64,000 bases of DNA from Silene latifolia (GCF_048544455.1 NC_133536.1:22880152-22944151), one strand, 5' to 3'; shown: positions 34,323-47,057, counted from the stretch's first letter. Translations and numbers: made by a program. The notes: generated by a model from the sequence alone, not told the origin.

Positions 34323-34900
34323 CCCAAGTCTTATTTATTATTTAATTATTATTATTATTGTTGTAATAAGGAGGGATTTTTAGAATCCTAGCCTAAACTA
34401 TTTTTATTATTTGTCGTATTATTATTATTAGAAATTGAATGAAATAAAAAAGGTTAAATGGTTATGAAACCGTTGTGATTTTCTTTAATTATTCTTGTCG
34501 AATTTCATATGCAATGCAAATGTCCTTCTATTTACATTTTAAATATAATGGTGGGTTGAATCCCGTGAAGGATTGCCTACGTATTCACTTAGAGAAAGCG
34601 AAATCAAACCCTTGCGCGTAGTTCGAGTAAATGTAAAAGAATAATTGTTCGAAGCAAGAGCTTGTAATGAACATAGAAAATAAGCATGAGCTTTTGCTTA
34701 CTCGGGAGGTGCGAATTTAGTTTGTTTGATGATATGAGGATGACAAGTTTGCCAAGATGCAAGAGCATAGTGACATTCAAATGGGCCAGGGGCCGTTTAT
34801 TTAGTGCCACAAGAGCGACACGTAGGTTTACGCGAGGCGCGTTTTTGTTCCTATTCTAGGCATAGTATCGTTTCAGTTGGTCGAGATTTGTGGGGTTTGA
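34323..34900. other. Convergent spacer between DUF7745-like gene and pol end
   Basis: AT-rich, with an ATTATT microsatellite-like stretch (34335-34430). The two transcripts would converge here. No gene is seen. Confidence 0.5.
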
Positions 34901-37900
34901 AAACTCATTCCCATCTAGGTCTGTGATTCTAACCGCACCCCCACAGGAGTATTGATTTGACTAGATATGGTCCGGCCCAGTTAGGTTTGAATTTTCCCCT
35001 TGGGTCGACAGGTAAAAGAGCTCTGACCGATTTGAGTACTAAGTCTCCTTCTTTGATGTTTCTTGGCCTAACCCTTTTGTTGAAAGCTCGTTTGATACGT
35101 GCTTGATATGTCTGGACATTATGTAAGGCACGAAGCCTACGTTCATCCAGGAGGATGAGTTCTTCGTATCTATCTTTCTTCCAATCGGCTTCCAGGATTT
35201 GACTTTCTAGCAGAATACGCAAGGATGGTATTTCTAGCTCGACTGGTTGTACGGCTTCCATGCCGTAAGTCAAATAGAAAGGAGTAGCCCCAGTGGGCGT
35301 CCTAACTGATGTACGATACCCCCACAAAGCGAAGGGTATTTTGCTTGGCCAATCTCTATAATTGTCAGTCATTTTCTTGAGGATTGTGACGACATTCTTG
35401 TTAGCCGCCTCTACCGCGCCGTTAGTCTGTGGTCGATAGGGCGAGGAGTGATGATGCTTGATCTTGTACTTGGCTAGCAATTGTTCGGTTTCGGCTTGGA
35501 AGTGGGACCCATTATCGCTAATGATTTCATGTGGGCAACCATATCGACAGATGATGTTGTTTTGTATGAATTTGGCTACATTTTTGGCCGTAAGAGCGGT
35601 GTAGGAAGCCGCTTCTACCCACTTGGTGAAGTAGTCAATTGCTACTAGGATGAAACAGTGACCTCCTGTTCGGCTGGGTTATTTTTTCCGATTATGTCAA
35701 TTCCCCATGCGGAGAATGGCCAAGGAGATGTCATCGTATAGAGCAACGAAGGAGGGACATGTTGTACGTTCCCGAAGATTTGACAGTTGTGGCAATGTCT
35801 CACGTATTTGATGCAATCAGATTCCATTGTGGTCCAATAGTACCCTAGACGTGTGATTTTCTTTGCCATCATAGGTCCACTCATGTGAGGACCGCATTCT
35901 CCGTCGTGGACTTCTTCCATCACTTTTCGTGCCTGTGAATGATCAAGGCAACGTAGGACTACACCAAGAGGTGTTCTTTTGTACAATTCTCCTTGCATTA
36001 GGATGTATTGGGAAGCTAGTAGGCGTATAGCGCGTTGTCCCCTTTTGTCCATATCTGGCGGATAGGTACCATTGAGCTTGAAATTCAGGATTGCTTGGAA
36101 CCAGGGCTCCTGTGCGATTTCTTCTTCATCGGTAATTTGATGGACATAAGCCGGCTCCGACCGTCGTTCGATACATAAAAGCATTTCCATCATGTAATCT
36201 GGCATGTTTATCAAGGATGCAAGTTTCGCAAGAGCGTCTGCAAATTGATTTTCTTCTCGAGGTAGGTGTAAGTAGGTTACGTGATCAAAGAATTGAGCGA
36301 CTTGGTCTATTCTAGCCTGATAGGGTGCTAGGCTTTCACTTCGGATTTTCCAGGATCCTGTAACTTGGTTGATGATTAGTGACGAATCCCCGTGCACTCG
36401 GAGGTTTTTGATGCCTAAGCTTACTGCCGCTTGTAGTCCAATTAGACAAGCCTCATACTCTGCGGCGTTGTTTGTCACCTCGAAGTCGAGTTTGACAGCA
36501 ATCGGTGTATGCTCACCTTCAGGAGAAATGAGCAACACTCCTATCCCAAATCCTCTTAGGTTTTATGCTCCATCGAAGTATAGGTCCCAGGAGTCTACAT
36601 CTGTTTGAAGTATATCCTCGTCGGGAAATGACCAAGTATCTATGGTTTGTGCGTCGTTGATGGGATTTTCTGCGAAGAATTCGGCGACGGCGCGACCCTT
36701 TATAACTTTCAGTGGCACATATTTGAGGTCAAATTCCGAGAGCATCATGGTCCATCTTGCCAGGCGTCCGTTGAGGACGGGTTTCTCGAAGAGGTATTTG
36801 ACTGGATCCATTTTGGAGAATATCTTGACGGAGTAGCTAAGCATGTAGTGACGTAGCTTCTTCGTTGCCCACACAAGAGCGAGGCATGTCTTTTCGAGTT
36901 GTGAGTACTTGCACTCGTATTCCAAGAACTTCTTACTTAGGTAGTAAATAGCTCTTTCTTCACTTCCTACGGTTTGAGCTAACATGGCGCCCATGGCGGT
37001 TTCGGTTACCGTGAGATACAAACCAAGAGGTTGATCTTGTTGTGGTGGCATGAGCACTGGTGGTTTAGCCAATATCTCCTTGATTCTGTCGAACGCCTTT
37101 TGACAATCGTCGTCCCACATGGTGTGGTCTGTTTTCTTGAGTTTCTTGAAGATAGGCTCGCAAATCATCGTAAGTTTCGATATGAATCGACTTATGTATT
37201 GCACTTTTCCCAGGAATTCCCTGACTTCCTTTTCTGTTTGAGGTTGTGGCATTTCGATCAGAGCTTTGATTTTGGAAGGATCTATTTCTATGCCTCGTTG
37301 GCTAACGACGTATCCTAGGAGTTTGCCAGATGTCACCCCAAATGTGCACTTCTGAGGGTTGAGTCTCATGTTGTACTTCCGTAGCCTTGCGAAGAACTTG
37401 CGAAGGTTCGCAATATGTCCCTCTCTTTCCTTGGATTTGACAATCATGTCATCTACATATACCTCGACTTCTTTATGCATCATGTCATGTAGGAGTGTAG
37501 TCGCGGTGCGTTGGTATGTAGCTCCGGCGTTGATCAATCCGAACGGCATTACTGTATAGCAATAGGTTCCCCATTGGGTGACGAACGCGGTCTTATGCAT
37601 GTCTTCCATGGCCATTTTGATTTGGTTATAACCCGCATATCCATCCATGAAGGATAGTAATGCGTGGTCTGCAGTGTTGTCCACTAATATGTCGATGTGA
37701 GGTAGAGGGAAGTCGTCTTTTGGGCTTGCTTTGTTCAAGTCCCTAAAGTCAACACAAACTCGGATTCTCCCATCCTTTTTGGGTACGGGTACTATGTTAG
37801 CTACCCAGTCAGAATACTCGGAAACTTTGATGAACCCGGCTTTGAATTGTTTGTCAACTTCTTCCTTAATCTTTAGAGCCCACTCTGTTCTCATTCGTTA

Positions 37901-38191
37901 AATCGAAGCTTCGTTTCACAGTTTGAAACCTGGTTTAATCGGAATCCTATGTTCGGCGATATCCCTGTCGATCCCTGGCATGTCTTTGTAGGACCAAGCG
38001 AAAACGTCTTTGAATTCATTTAGGAGGTCTATGAAATCGGCCCGTTCGGTAGAGCTCAAGGTAGTCCCTATCCTAAGTTCTTTGGGTTCTAATTCGGTTC
38101 CTACATTGATGGGTTCGGTGTCCTCAATTACAGGTCCCCCTTCCCCTTCCTGTAGTATTTCTTTGGCTACGTAGGGAGGTATTTCGATCAA
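34900..38191 (-). pseudogene. pol of element 3: RT, RNase H, integrase
   Basis: On the minus strand, from the high-coordinate end: a linker with FKDVFAWSYKDMPGI; reverse transcriptase (37894-36563) with VCVDFRDLNKA, MPFGLINAGATYQR and the catalytic YVDDMIVKS; a first RNase H; a second plant-type RNase H beginning WDLYFDGA (about 36590) with NNAAEYEACL and DSSLIINQ; then the integrase zinc-finger part (HCHNCQIFG) and integrase core (HHSSPYRPQTNGAVEAANK). A double RNase H is the hallmark of the Tat lineage. The region has about four or five interruptions. Confidence 0.85.
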
Positions 38192-38200
38192 GTCTGGGTC

Positions 38201-39661
38201 TTAGTCATCCTCAGTATCATCATAAACAGAATTGCACTCAAGATAACGCAAAGAGTAAGCAGAACCTGATTTATTCATATTAAGATTTGAGTAAAGTTGA
38301 AACAAAGAAGCCAACTGATCCATGGTCAGTGGCGGTAAAGGGACAGTAATTGGGGCATTTCCCGAACTACTGTGGCTACTTGAAAATAAGCTGGGAGAAA
38401 CGAAGGGAGTGGGGATGACGATAGGAGTAGACTCTCTAATGACTTCTCTAGACTTTGACTCTGACTCCGACTCCGACTCTGATTCTGATTCGAACTCGTC
38501 GTCTTCTGGTTCTTCTTTGAACATCTCTCCTTCTCCAGTGGTGAGCTTGAAGAGTCTTCCTTGATTGTTGGTCCATTTGATTGATTTTCTCCATCCTTTC
38601 TGCTGCTTTGTGTCGATTTCTGTGATCAATGCGGTGGGGTTGAAGCGATCGTCTTGAAGTATCGTAGTAATGATCTCATCCTGCGCGGCCTTAACAAATC
38701 GGTCCTCTCCAAACAGGAGGCTAACAGCTTGTTCGTCTAAGCAAGGTGCTTGACGGGTTTTGACGGTAGGAACCGTTTCTGGAGGGATGAAGTAGCAATC
38801 GTGAAAGATCTCGATTCCGGCTAACTTCCTCTCGAGGTAATGCCAAGGTTCGGGAAATCCATGAAAGAGTTCCGAACTTCCTTCTTGAACGAAGTATCCA
38901 TTTAAGGTCGGGAGATACGGCCTCATTTGGACTCCTACGTACTTGCGATTTTGGACTTGGGCAAGCATTTCGAGAACTTCTTCTGTTGTGGGTTTGTACC
39001 CTAGTCCAAGTGGTATTCTTGATGAGTTGCCTTTCTTGTATGGCGCGAAGGTGTTCTTCCGAGCCGGGTTCAAAGGCATTCCGGGGAAATATCCCTGATT
39101 TTTGAGTATGTGGTTGACCACCAAGTTAGAGTGGGGATTATAGTATAAGGGTGCCAACTCACTTTCTATGACATTTACACTTTGGAAGCCCCCAAGTTCG
39201 TATATGGGATCCGCAAGGACTTGATTATTTGATTGCTTCTCGATTATGGCCTTGATGGGTGACGAAGTGATCGTTACAACTTTGCCATCTAGTGGGATCT
39301 TGATCTTTTGATGAAGGGTGGATGTTACCGCTTTGGAAGCGTGAATCCAAGGCCTTCCCAGAAGTATGTTGAATGAAGCTTCGATGTCCACTATTTGGAA
39401 GTTAACCTTTCGTTCGATTGGTCCCGTTGCTATGGTTAGGTTAGCAAGTCCTACCACTTTTCGTCGTGTACCGTCGTATGCACGTACACCTTGATTTGTA
39501 GGGGTCCAGTCCGACTCTTTCATGCCCAATTTGTATGCCGTTTTGAGGGGTATGACGTTGACCGCGGAACCATCATCTACCAAGGTCATTGGCACATTTT
39601 TCTTTAGACAGATGACAGTGATGTATAGAGCGAGGTTGTGACTGGCGCCGAAAGGTGGCAA
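38201..39661 (-). pseudogene. Protease region of element 3
   Basis: A retropepsin-like site (LVDDGSAVNVIP) lies near the start of this minus-strand frame, followed by FNILLGRPWIHA, typical for gypsy proteases. The C-terminal third is acidic and carries an (ES)n run near 38460-38500. It lies directly after gag in a different frame; a frame change between gag and protease/pol is known in Ogre-type elements. Confidence 0.75.
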
Positions 39662-39665
39662 GCCT

Positions 39666-41621
39666 TCATCTGAGAAAGTAAATAGGATTACTTAGCTTGG
39701 GTGATTCTTGGAAGACCAAGTTGACTACATCTTCAGGAGTAGAGTTATGCGCTACATTCAATTTGGCCAAAGCTTGCAGTAAAGCTTGGCGATGCGGAAA
39801 TGAGCTTGCCACTAGTTGCCGTGAAAGATCGGCCTTGGTTTTCTGTAATTGCTTGAGCAAATGATCAGTGGGGTCGTCTTCGTTGTCATTTGGTGTGATG
39901 ACGTTGGTTGGACCGTTTTGAGTGATGCTTTGATATGGGCGACCCGAACAAGTTAGGTGATCCACATCTTGGTCTTCACCATTTTGGACTATTTCCTTTA
40001 CCAAAGAGTTTTCAATGAGATATTCGTCTTCATCGTCATCGGCCCAAACTCCATTGATCGCAGCTAGTTCCTTCATCCTCATAATGTCACTTTCTAGTTG
40101 TATGATTTGATCAACTAGTTTATCAACCACGGCGACTACTTCTTGCATAGTAGCATTTTGAGAGAAGGTCAATGGTACGCGCTCTTTAGGCGTTGCCTTG
40201 GGATCGCGTAAGGTCGTTACCATGTTTTCTAGTTCCCACACTTGTCTATCTACACTCCTTGCCCATGCGATGAAGTCGAAGATGGTAGGGGAGATGGTAG
40301 AGTAGAGTCTTTCTTTCTCAATTGCATGAATTTCATTTTCGGTGGGAGAATTGAGATGTGAGCAATCTAAGGTAGATTCGTCACTTGTAATCACTAGAAC
40401 TCCAAGAGGATTCTGAGTGTTGTTGGGCTTACCTCCTGGTGGAATTGGAAGTCGGCCATCTTCAATCATATCTTGTAGCACATGTTTCAACTTGTAGCAT
40501 TTTTCTGTGTCATGCCCCTTGCCCCTATGGTATTCACAGTAGGAATTTTCATCCCAGAATTTGGACTTCCTTTCAGGTTCGGGAGTAGGTCCAATGGGTT
40601 GGAGTTTACCTTGCTTCATTAGCCTTTTTAGAGCGTTGGAGTATGTATCCCCAAGGTTTGTGAACTTTCTTGGTGGGCTAGTTTTCTTGGATGGCTCGAG
40701 AAGGTTAACTTCGTCGGTCTTGCTAGTAGAGCCGTATGAACGACTTGTGGACCCTTGATATCCTCGACCCACCGTTTTGGACAAGAGTCCTTTGCGGATG
40801 TCATCTTCAATTCGTGTCCCTAGTACAGTTAAGTCTTTGAAGGTCTTGATGTTTTGATATCTCAAATGGTTGGCATATATGGGCTTGAGATTATCCACGA
40901 ACTTTTCCACAAGAGTGGCCTCATCCGGGCGTTCAACTAGTTGAGTACTAGTCTTTCTCCACCTACTTAGGAAGTCGGTGAATCCTTCCTTATCATTTTG
41001 GGTAAGAACCTCTAGAGTGCGCATGTTGACTTGGATCTCAGCATTATCCGCATATTGTTTTGAGAACTCGATGGCGGCGTCCTCCCAAGTAGCGACCTTT
41101 TTGTGATCTAAAGTGTAGAACCATTGCTTTGGGATGGTGTCAAGAGATGAAGGAAAGGTCCTTAAGAACATCTCGGGTTTGATTCCTTTGATAGACATGT
41201 AGTCCTTGAAGGCGCAGATGTGGTTCAAAGGGTTCTCATGTCCTTTAAACTTAGGGATATCCGTCATGCTAAAGTTAGTGGACAATTTGGAATTGACGGC
41301 TTCATACTTACGATTGTTCTCCCAGTAAATGTCATCCCCCTTAAGGTACATCAATTGCTCCTCTAGGTATTGGAGTCTTTTCTCAGCTGCGGTTGTTCCT
41401 AGGACAGGATTTTCATCTTTAGACTCGTCATCGGAGAATTGTAGCACTCCACCTTTAGGGGGAGGTAGCTTTCCCTCTACATCAAAGATACGGCCTTCGA
41501 TAAGCTCAAGGCGGTCATAGGTTTGTTCTTGGGTAATTTGCATTTGGGCTATCGCGGCTAGGATTCGATCATTACTTTCTTGAATTTGCTGGAGGTTCGT
41601 TTCATCACTTGACCCAGGCAT
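39666..41621 (-). CDS. gag of element 3
   Basis: An open minus-strand frame of 651 codons begins at the ATG ending at 41621. It has an N-terminal helical region, a retrotransposon-gag block (IPKFKGHENPLNHICAFKDY, WEDAAIEFSKQYADN, FTDFLSRWRK) and a zinc knuckle (CEYHRGKGHDTEKC, near 40530). An acidic C-terminal part follows. This gag type belongs to Ogre-like Tat elements and forms the particle. It looks whole. Confidence 0.85.
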   Translation of the reverse strand: MPGSSDETNLQQIQESNDRILAAIAQMQITQEQTYDRLELIEGRIFDVEGKLPPPKGGVLQFSDDESKDENPVLGTTAAEKRLQYLEEQLMYLKGDDIYWENNRKYEAVNSKLSTNFSMTDIPKFKGHENPLNHICAFKDYMSIKGIKPEMFLRTFPSSLDTIPKQWFYTLDHKKVATWEDAAIEFSKQYADNAEIQVNMRTLEVLTQNDKEGFTDFLSRWRKTSTQLVERPDEATLVEKFVDNLKPIYANHLRYQNIKTFKDLTVLGTRIEDDIRKGLLSKTVGRGYQGSTSRSYGSTSKTDEVNLLEPSKKTSPPRKFTNLGDTYSNALKRLMKQGKLQPIGPTPEPERKSKFWDENSYCEYHRGKGHDTEKCYKLKHVLQDMIEDGRLPIPPGGKPNNTQNPLGVLVITSDESTLDCSHLNSPTENEIHAIEKERLYSTISPTIFDFIAWARSVDRQVWELENMVTTLRDPKATPKERVPLTFSQNATMQEVVAVVDKLVDQIIQLESDIMRMKELAAINGVWADDDEDEYLIENSLVKEIVQNGEDQDVDHLTCSGRPYQSITQNGPTNVITPNDNEDDPTDHLLKQLQKTKADLSRQLVASSFPHRQALLQALAKLNVAHNSTPEDVVNLVFQESPKLSNPIYFLR

Positions 41622-42396
41622 CTTGGAAACTGGATAAGAGATCGGCGACGAATCAAAACACGATCGACCATTCTATCACACTTGCTAAAAGAGGAAAAGT
41701 TTTGACTCGTGAAGTGGGTGTGTGCCACTTGTGTTGAGTGAGTTTTGAAGAAAGACAAGGTCTTTGAAAATGTGTGTCCTAGTCAACTGTAGTGTAGTTG
41801 TAGGAGTGGACTCGAGGTGAGGTTTGAAATGGGCTTGTGGCCCGAATTTTGACACGACAAATGGACAGAGTTTCGACCGGATTTTGTGCTAATTAAAGGC
41901 CCTATTTCGAAATTCTTGATTGAAAACGGGTTTTGATTTTTTTGAAAATTCGTCATGGTTTTGTTTAGAAATGGTGATCACATAAGGTTTACACATTTAT
42001 ACAAGCATTATAACGGGATGCTGAGTGCATTTAGAAGGGTTTTGGTTTAAAGGGTGGGTTGCCATACCGAACCATCAAACCCGAAGTCTGTGGAGAGGCT
42101 CGTGCCAAACAAGAGTAAGGCCGATTCCTAGTCCATTTCCTCAAGTAGTGAAGGCCCTTGATACAAACAAGAGTAAGCATCATGGTATGGATGACGTCAA
42201 TCGCTATCCATCTTTAGGCCCAAATAAGAATTAGGACCGTTTAGACGGGACGATTGGTCGAATGGGTTGGGTTGGGCCTAGGAAGGCCGATTTAAACGGT
42301 CTAGGAAGACCGAGTTATGAAAACCGACAATTGTCTTGTACAAACTTATTCCCTAACCTTGTTCAAGTTTCACCCTTAGCTACACGTAAGTGTATT
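41622..42396 (-). other. Leader of element 3 between primer-binding site and gag
   Basis: About 775 bp without coding signal, consistent with the long untranslated leaders of Ogre-type elements. Confidence 0.6.
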
Positions 42397-42414
42397 TCCC
42401 CAGCGGAGTCGCCA
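42397..42414 (-). other. Primer-binding site, element 3
   Basis: Minus-strand TGGCGACTCCGCTGGGGA begins 3 bp after the 5' LTR. Ogre elements are known to use tRNA-Arg, which this type of site suggests. Confidence 0.65.
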
Positions 42415-43147
42415 AACTGTGGACAACGGGCCGCCCACGGGGGCGCTTGGTGAAGGGGCTCGAAAACAAGCGTTTGCATTTTGTAAGGAGTCGCCACCAA
42501 TTTTTATGGGAAATTGGAACCGTTCGAATACCTCGCGTCATGTCAAGACACAAAGTAATGACATGAACACTAAGCAATCGTTACCCTTAGCATTCTATGT
42601 CTAGAATGACTCTCGTGGATGCCAATGAACACGGGTGCTCACGGAGATCTGGAGTAAGGGGTGAGGGTACGTATTAGGAGGCTCTTTTGATCGAACACCT
42701 AATCCCGCCCGCCTCGATAGCGGCCTCTACTAATGATTAGGGAAGTTATTCGTACTTGATATACTGTCGGCTATATGCATGCAATGCAACATCCATAGAT
42801 TAATCCTAGCATGTGAGAATTAGACTAAGTCGGTTGAACAATTAATTAGCATACAATTAAGTCGAAGTAGGATTTAATGTTGATTTACATGTGGAAGCAT
42901 ACAAACAAAGAAAGAAATACAATAATTATGAATTACAATAATGAAAATTACAATAATTACAACGGATAGGCGATTTGTGTCGAAAATACCTTTAAAACGG
43001 ATGATTTGAGAAAAAGAAATAAAAGAATAAAAGAATAAAACAAAGAAATACGAACAAGTCAGAAGGTGATAATACGATTATTAGTTAGTTAATACGTAGC
43101 TAATTAAACTAGGTCAAGGCAGAAAAGGAGTTCAGGGACATAATTCA

Positions 43148-43213
43148 CCCTGGAACAGGCGCAGCAGACACTGCGCCCTTTGGAAGAGGCGCAGCAGACG
43201 CTGCGTCTGTTCC
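43148..43213. repeat. Palindrome pair a, right LTR copy
   Basis: Identical in sequence to 26191-26256 over its 66 bases; one difference lies just outside. Confidence 0.85.
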
Positions 43214-43499
43214 AAGGGTGAGTTCTGGCTGTGAAGCCGGAACTGCAAACCGTTAATGTTGATTGGTGATTTACTGGATTGATTACGATTTTAGACTCGG
43301 ATGGAAGTGATTAATGAATTATTTACATATGATTGAGGTCATAAAACAGTAAAACATGGTTAAGACGGAAATAAGACGGATTAATTATGTGAAGGGTCGA
43401 TGTTAATGAATGATTAATTAAACTAACTAACTAAACGAATTATTAACTAAACATGATGAATTAATGATGGATTAATGAACAAACAGGTGAAAATATATC

Positions 43500-44090
43500 T
43501 GTTCCGGGTGTAATTCCAGAGCAGTTATTTGCCACCACCCGTGCTTGTAGAATGACGTCCTTAGTTGAATCCTCCTTGCGGTCTCCTGAAACGATGAACA
43601 AACTGAGGGCTCGGCTTTGGGCCGAGCGAACTCACTCCGACGCTCAAGTCAGTAACTTAGAGAGGTAAGTTGGTGTTACTTAGCAAAATGCGTATTGTAG
43701 AGAGATAAGGAAGATATTACCAGATGAATAGTATATTTTAGGTTTAGTTGTGGGATCCTTTCCTCAATGAGGGTTGAGGAGTATTTATAGACTTTCACCT
43801 TTTGTCACGTAGTGGCTAAGTGGCCAAGTGGCTAGCAGGTGGAAAGACTGACTTGCCCTCGGCCGAGGGACCTATGGCAGGCCGGCGGGCCCTGTTGACC
43901 CGCCGCCGAGGGGTCTTGGATATGAGTTCGCGGATATATGCCCCGGCTGGCTAGTCGCCGTAGCCGAGACTCAAGTGACAGGCCGACAGGCCTCGTCGGT
44001 GAGGCTGTCTAAGTCGTTGACTTGCTGTGGATATCTTTGACCTTGCTCAGTATGTTGACTCGGTAAGAGGGTGCAGAATATGCCCCATCA
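43500..44090 (-). repeat. Element 4 left LTR (3' LTR)
   Basis: 591 bp; minus-strand TATA box at 43781-43790. The polypurine tract follows at 44091. Confidence 0.93.
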
Positions 44091-44415
44091 ATTTGCCCCC
44101 AGCGTAGTCTATGCCGTGGTATGGGCTCCGATGTATGTTGAGCGTATATTCTGCGCAAGTAAAAATTTTCTGCCCCGGCTTCTTCTACCTCGGCTTGGTT
44201 CTGCTTAGGCCGTACCATATCCCCCCTCCACATGGACGGGTAAAGGGCATCCGATGTGGAAAAGAAAGTGACGCTGGGTTGAGAGTGCCGGTTGTTTTTG
44301 ATTGCCCCCGGCCGGTGCTACCTAGCCTGGTTGATCGTGTGGCCGGCGGAGAACGGATACTTAGGAACTTGTTGAGGAAGATGAACAGGCAGAGAGACAT
44401 GAAGGGGCGTGTCGG

Positions 44416-45890
44416 TCGTTTCCCTCGTCACTCCCGGCTTTGGCCGAGGCAATCGAGTTTACGTCCTTGTCTGCTGTTGTAAATATGTTAGCATATCGGC
44501 TCGTTCCCCCGTCACTCCCGGCTTTGGCCGAGGTGATCGAGGTTTTGGCTCGATTGCATCTTTCGGCTCGTTCCCCCGTCACTCCCGGCTTTGGCCGAGG
44601 TGATCGAGGTTTTGGCTCGATTGCATCTTTCGGCTCGTTCCCCCGTCACTCCCGGCTTTGGCCGAGGTGATCGAGGTTTTGGCTCGATTGCATCTTTCGG
44701 CTCGTTCCCCGTCACTCCGGCTTTGGCCGAGGTGATCGAGGTTTTGGCTCGATTGCATCTTTCGGCTCGTTCCCCGTCACTCCCGGCTTTGGCCGAGGTA
44801 ATCGAGTTTTGGCTCGATTGCATCTTTCGGCTCGTTCCCCGTCACTCCGGCTTTGGCCGAGGTGATCGAGGTTTTGGCTCGATTGCATCTTTCGGCTCGT
44901 TCCCCGTCACTCCGGCTTTGGCGAGGTGATCGAGGTTTTGGCTCGATTGCATCTTTCGGCTCGTTCCCCGTCACTCCGGCTTTGGCCAAGGTGATCGAGG
45001 TTTTGGCTCGATTGCATTTTTCGGCTCGTTCCCCCGTCACTTCCGGCTTTGGCCGAGGTGATCGAGGTTTTGCTCGATTGCATCTTTCGGCTCGTTCCCC
45101 GTCACTCCGGCTTTGGCCGAGGTGATCGAGGTTTTGGCTCGATTGCATCTTTCGGCTCGTTCCCCGTCACTCCGGCTTTGGCGAGGTGATCGAGGTTTTG
45201 CTCGATTGCATTTTTCGGCTCGTTCCCCGTCACTCCCGGCTTTGGCGAGGTGATCGAGGTTTTGGCTCGATTGCATCTTTCGGCTCGTTCCCCGTCACTC
45301 CGGCTTTGGCGAGGTGATCGAGGTTTTGGCTCGATTGCATCTTTCGGCTCGTTCCCCGTCACTCCGGCTTTGGCGAGGTGATCGAGGTTTTGGCTCGATT
45401 GCATCTTTCGGCTCGTTCCCCGTCACTCCGGCTTTGGCCGAGGTGATCGAGGTTTTGGCTCGATTGCATCTTTCGGCTCGTTCCCCGTCACTCCGGCTTT
45501 GGCCGAGGTGATCGAGGTTTTGGCTCGATTGCATCTTTCGGCTCGTTCCCCGTCACTCCGGCTTTGGCCGAGGTGATCGAGGTTTTGGCTCGATTGCATC
45601 TTTCGGCTCGTTCCCCCGTCACTCCCGGCTTTGGCCGAGGTGATCGAGGTTTTGGCTCGATTGCATTTTTCGTTCCCCGTCACTCTCGGCTTTGGCCGAG
45701 GTGATCGAGGTTTTGGCTCGATTGCATTTACCGGCTCGTTCCCCGTCACTCCCGGCTTTGGCCGAGGTGATCGAGGTTTTGGCTCGATTGCATCTTTCGG
45801 CTCGTTCCCCGTCACTCCGGCTTTGGCGAGGTGATCGAGGTTTTGGCTCGATTGCATTTTTCGGCTCGTTCCCCCGTCACCTCGGGGGGC
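44416..45890 (+). repeat. 64-67-bp tandem array, about 22 copies
   Basis: The unit runs GTCACTCCGGCTTTGGCCGA, GGTGATCGAGGTTTTGGCTC, GATTGCATCTTTCGGCTCGT, TCCCC. Unit starts measured on GCTTTGG lie at 44437, 44521, 44588, 44655 and 44720, and so on to about 45819. Later copies are nearly identical, differing mostly by one- or two-base length changes in C and CCG runs. It makes up about three quarters of the element's interior. Confidence 0.92.
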
Positions 45891-46129
45891 CTTGCCCACT
45901 TCTTCCCCTCATTCTTGCTCAGGGCAAAAGACCTCGACCGGTGGAGGGCTACGCAACCCCAGAATTGTGGACGGTATCATCTTGGCAGAATTCGGTTTCG
46001 TCGGTCACGAATACCTCCTTTTGTTTCGACATCTTCTTAGCTTTTTGGGTGGGTTTTTGTTTTGTTTATTTTTTGTTTGGGAATGAATGTGACTAGCTTC
46101 TAGTATCTTTCCCCACAGACGGCGCCAAT
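45891..46129 (-). pseudogene. gag scraps and leader of element 4
   Basis: The minus-strand ATG ending at 46032 opens the same N-terminus as gag in elements 1 and 2. A piece matching a later gag segment (EVFALSKNEG-like) follows at about 45930-45890. The rest of gag is missing. Confidence 0.65.
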
Positions 46130-46720
46130 TGTTCCGGGTGTAATTCCAGAGCAGTTATTTGCCACCACCCGTGCTTGTAGAATGACGTCCTTAGTTGAAT
46201 CCTCCTTGCGGTCTCCTGAAACGATGAACAAACTGAGGGCTCGGCTTTGGGCCGAGCGAACTCACTCCGACGCTCAAGTCAGTAACTTAGAGAGGTAAGT
46301 TGGTGTTACTTAGCAAAATGCGTATTATAGAGAGATAAGGAAGATATTACCAGATGAATAGTATATTTTAGGTTTAGTTGTGGGATCCTTTCCTCAATGA
46401 GGGTTGAGGAGTATTTATAGACTTTCACCTTTTGTCACGTAGTGGCTAAGTGGCCAAGTGGCTAGCAGGTGGAAAGACTGACTTGCCCTCGGCCGAGGGA
46501 CCTATGGCAGGCCGGCGGGCCCTGTTGACCCGCCGCCGAGGGGTCTTGGATATGAGTTCGCGGATATATGCCCCGGCTGGCTAGTCGCCGTAGCCGAGAC
46601 TCAAGTGACAGGCCGACAGGCCTCGTCGGTGAGGCTGTCTAAGTCGTTGACTTGCTGTGGATATCTTTGACCTTGCTCAGTATGTTGACTCGGTAAGAGG
46701 GTGCAGAATATGCCCCATCA
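46130..46720 (-). repeat. Element 4 right LTR (5' LTR)
   Basis: 591 bp, one visible difference from the left LTR. ATATC follows. Confidence 0.93.
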
Positions 46721-46997
46721 ATATCAACAATGAATCCCAGAAACCCAACATGAACGAATTGAATTTCTAAAACTCGAATTGAATTTAATGACGAAAACCC
46801 GCAAATATTGATTATTTGGGATTTAAGTCGGATTTATGATGATTTAAACATGTTAATGATGATGGATAATACACATGTGAATTATTAAACTATCATGTGA
46901 ACGAATTAACAGACGAACAAAACAAAAGAAATTAATTTGATACGAATTACAGAGGACGGAGGAAGAAGAAAAGAAGCAGGAACTGCGGCAGCCTCAC

Positions 46998-47057
46998 GAA
47001 GAGGCGCAGCAGGTGCTGCGCTCCTTCGAAGAGGCGCAGCGGTTGCTGCGTCTTTTC
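46998..47057. repeat. Palindrome pair b, right LTR copy
   Basis: GAAGAGGCGCAGC hairpins, closer to the consensus than the left LTR copy at 26795-26854. Confidence 0.8.

Larger units (their letters stand above)
43500..46720 (-). mobile_element. Element 4: mini Retand-like element carrying a satellite-like array
   Basis: 591-bp LTRs (43500-44090 and 46130-46720) differ at a single site by eye, and ATATC flanks both sides (43495-43499 and 46721-46725). It sits inside element 3's 5' LTR. The 2.0-kb interior keeps the polypurine tract, the start region of the antisense gene, a 1.5-kb tandem array, a scrap of gag and the primer-binding site (46112-46127). It lacks protease and pol entirely, so it is a deletion derivative that is non-autonomous, and the youngest member of the nest. 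Confidence 0.92.

Noticed and set aside
44416-45890. CRISPR-like regular repetition
   Set aside because: Units are joined head to tail without unique spacers, and the context is a plant retroelement.
44440-45899. Long open frames on both strands through the tandem array of element 4
   Set aside because: The array unit happens to lack stops in several frames; the repeated peptide is a by-product of the repeat.
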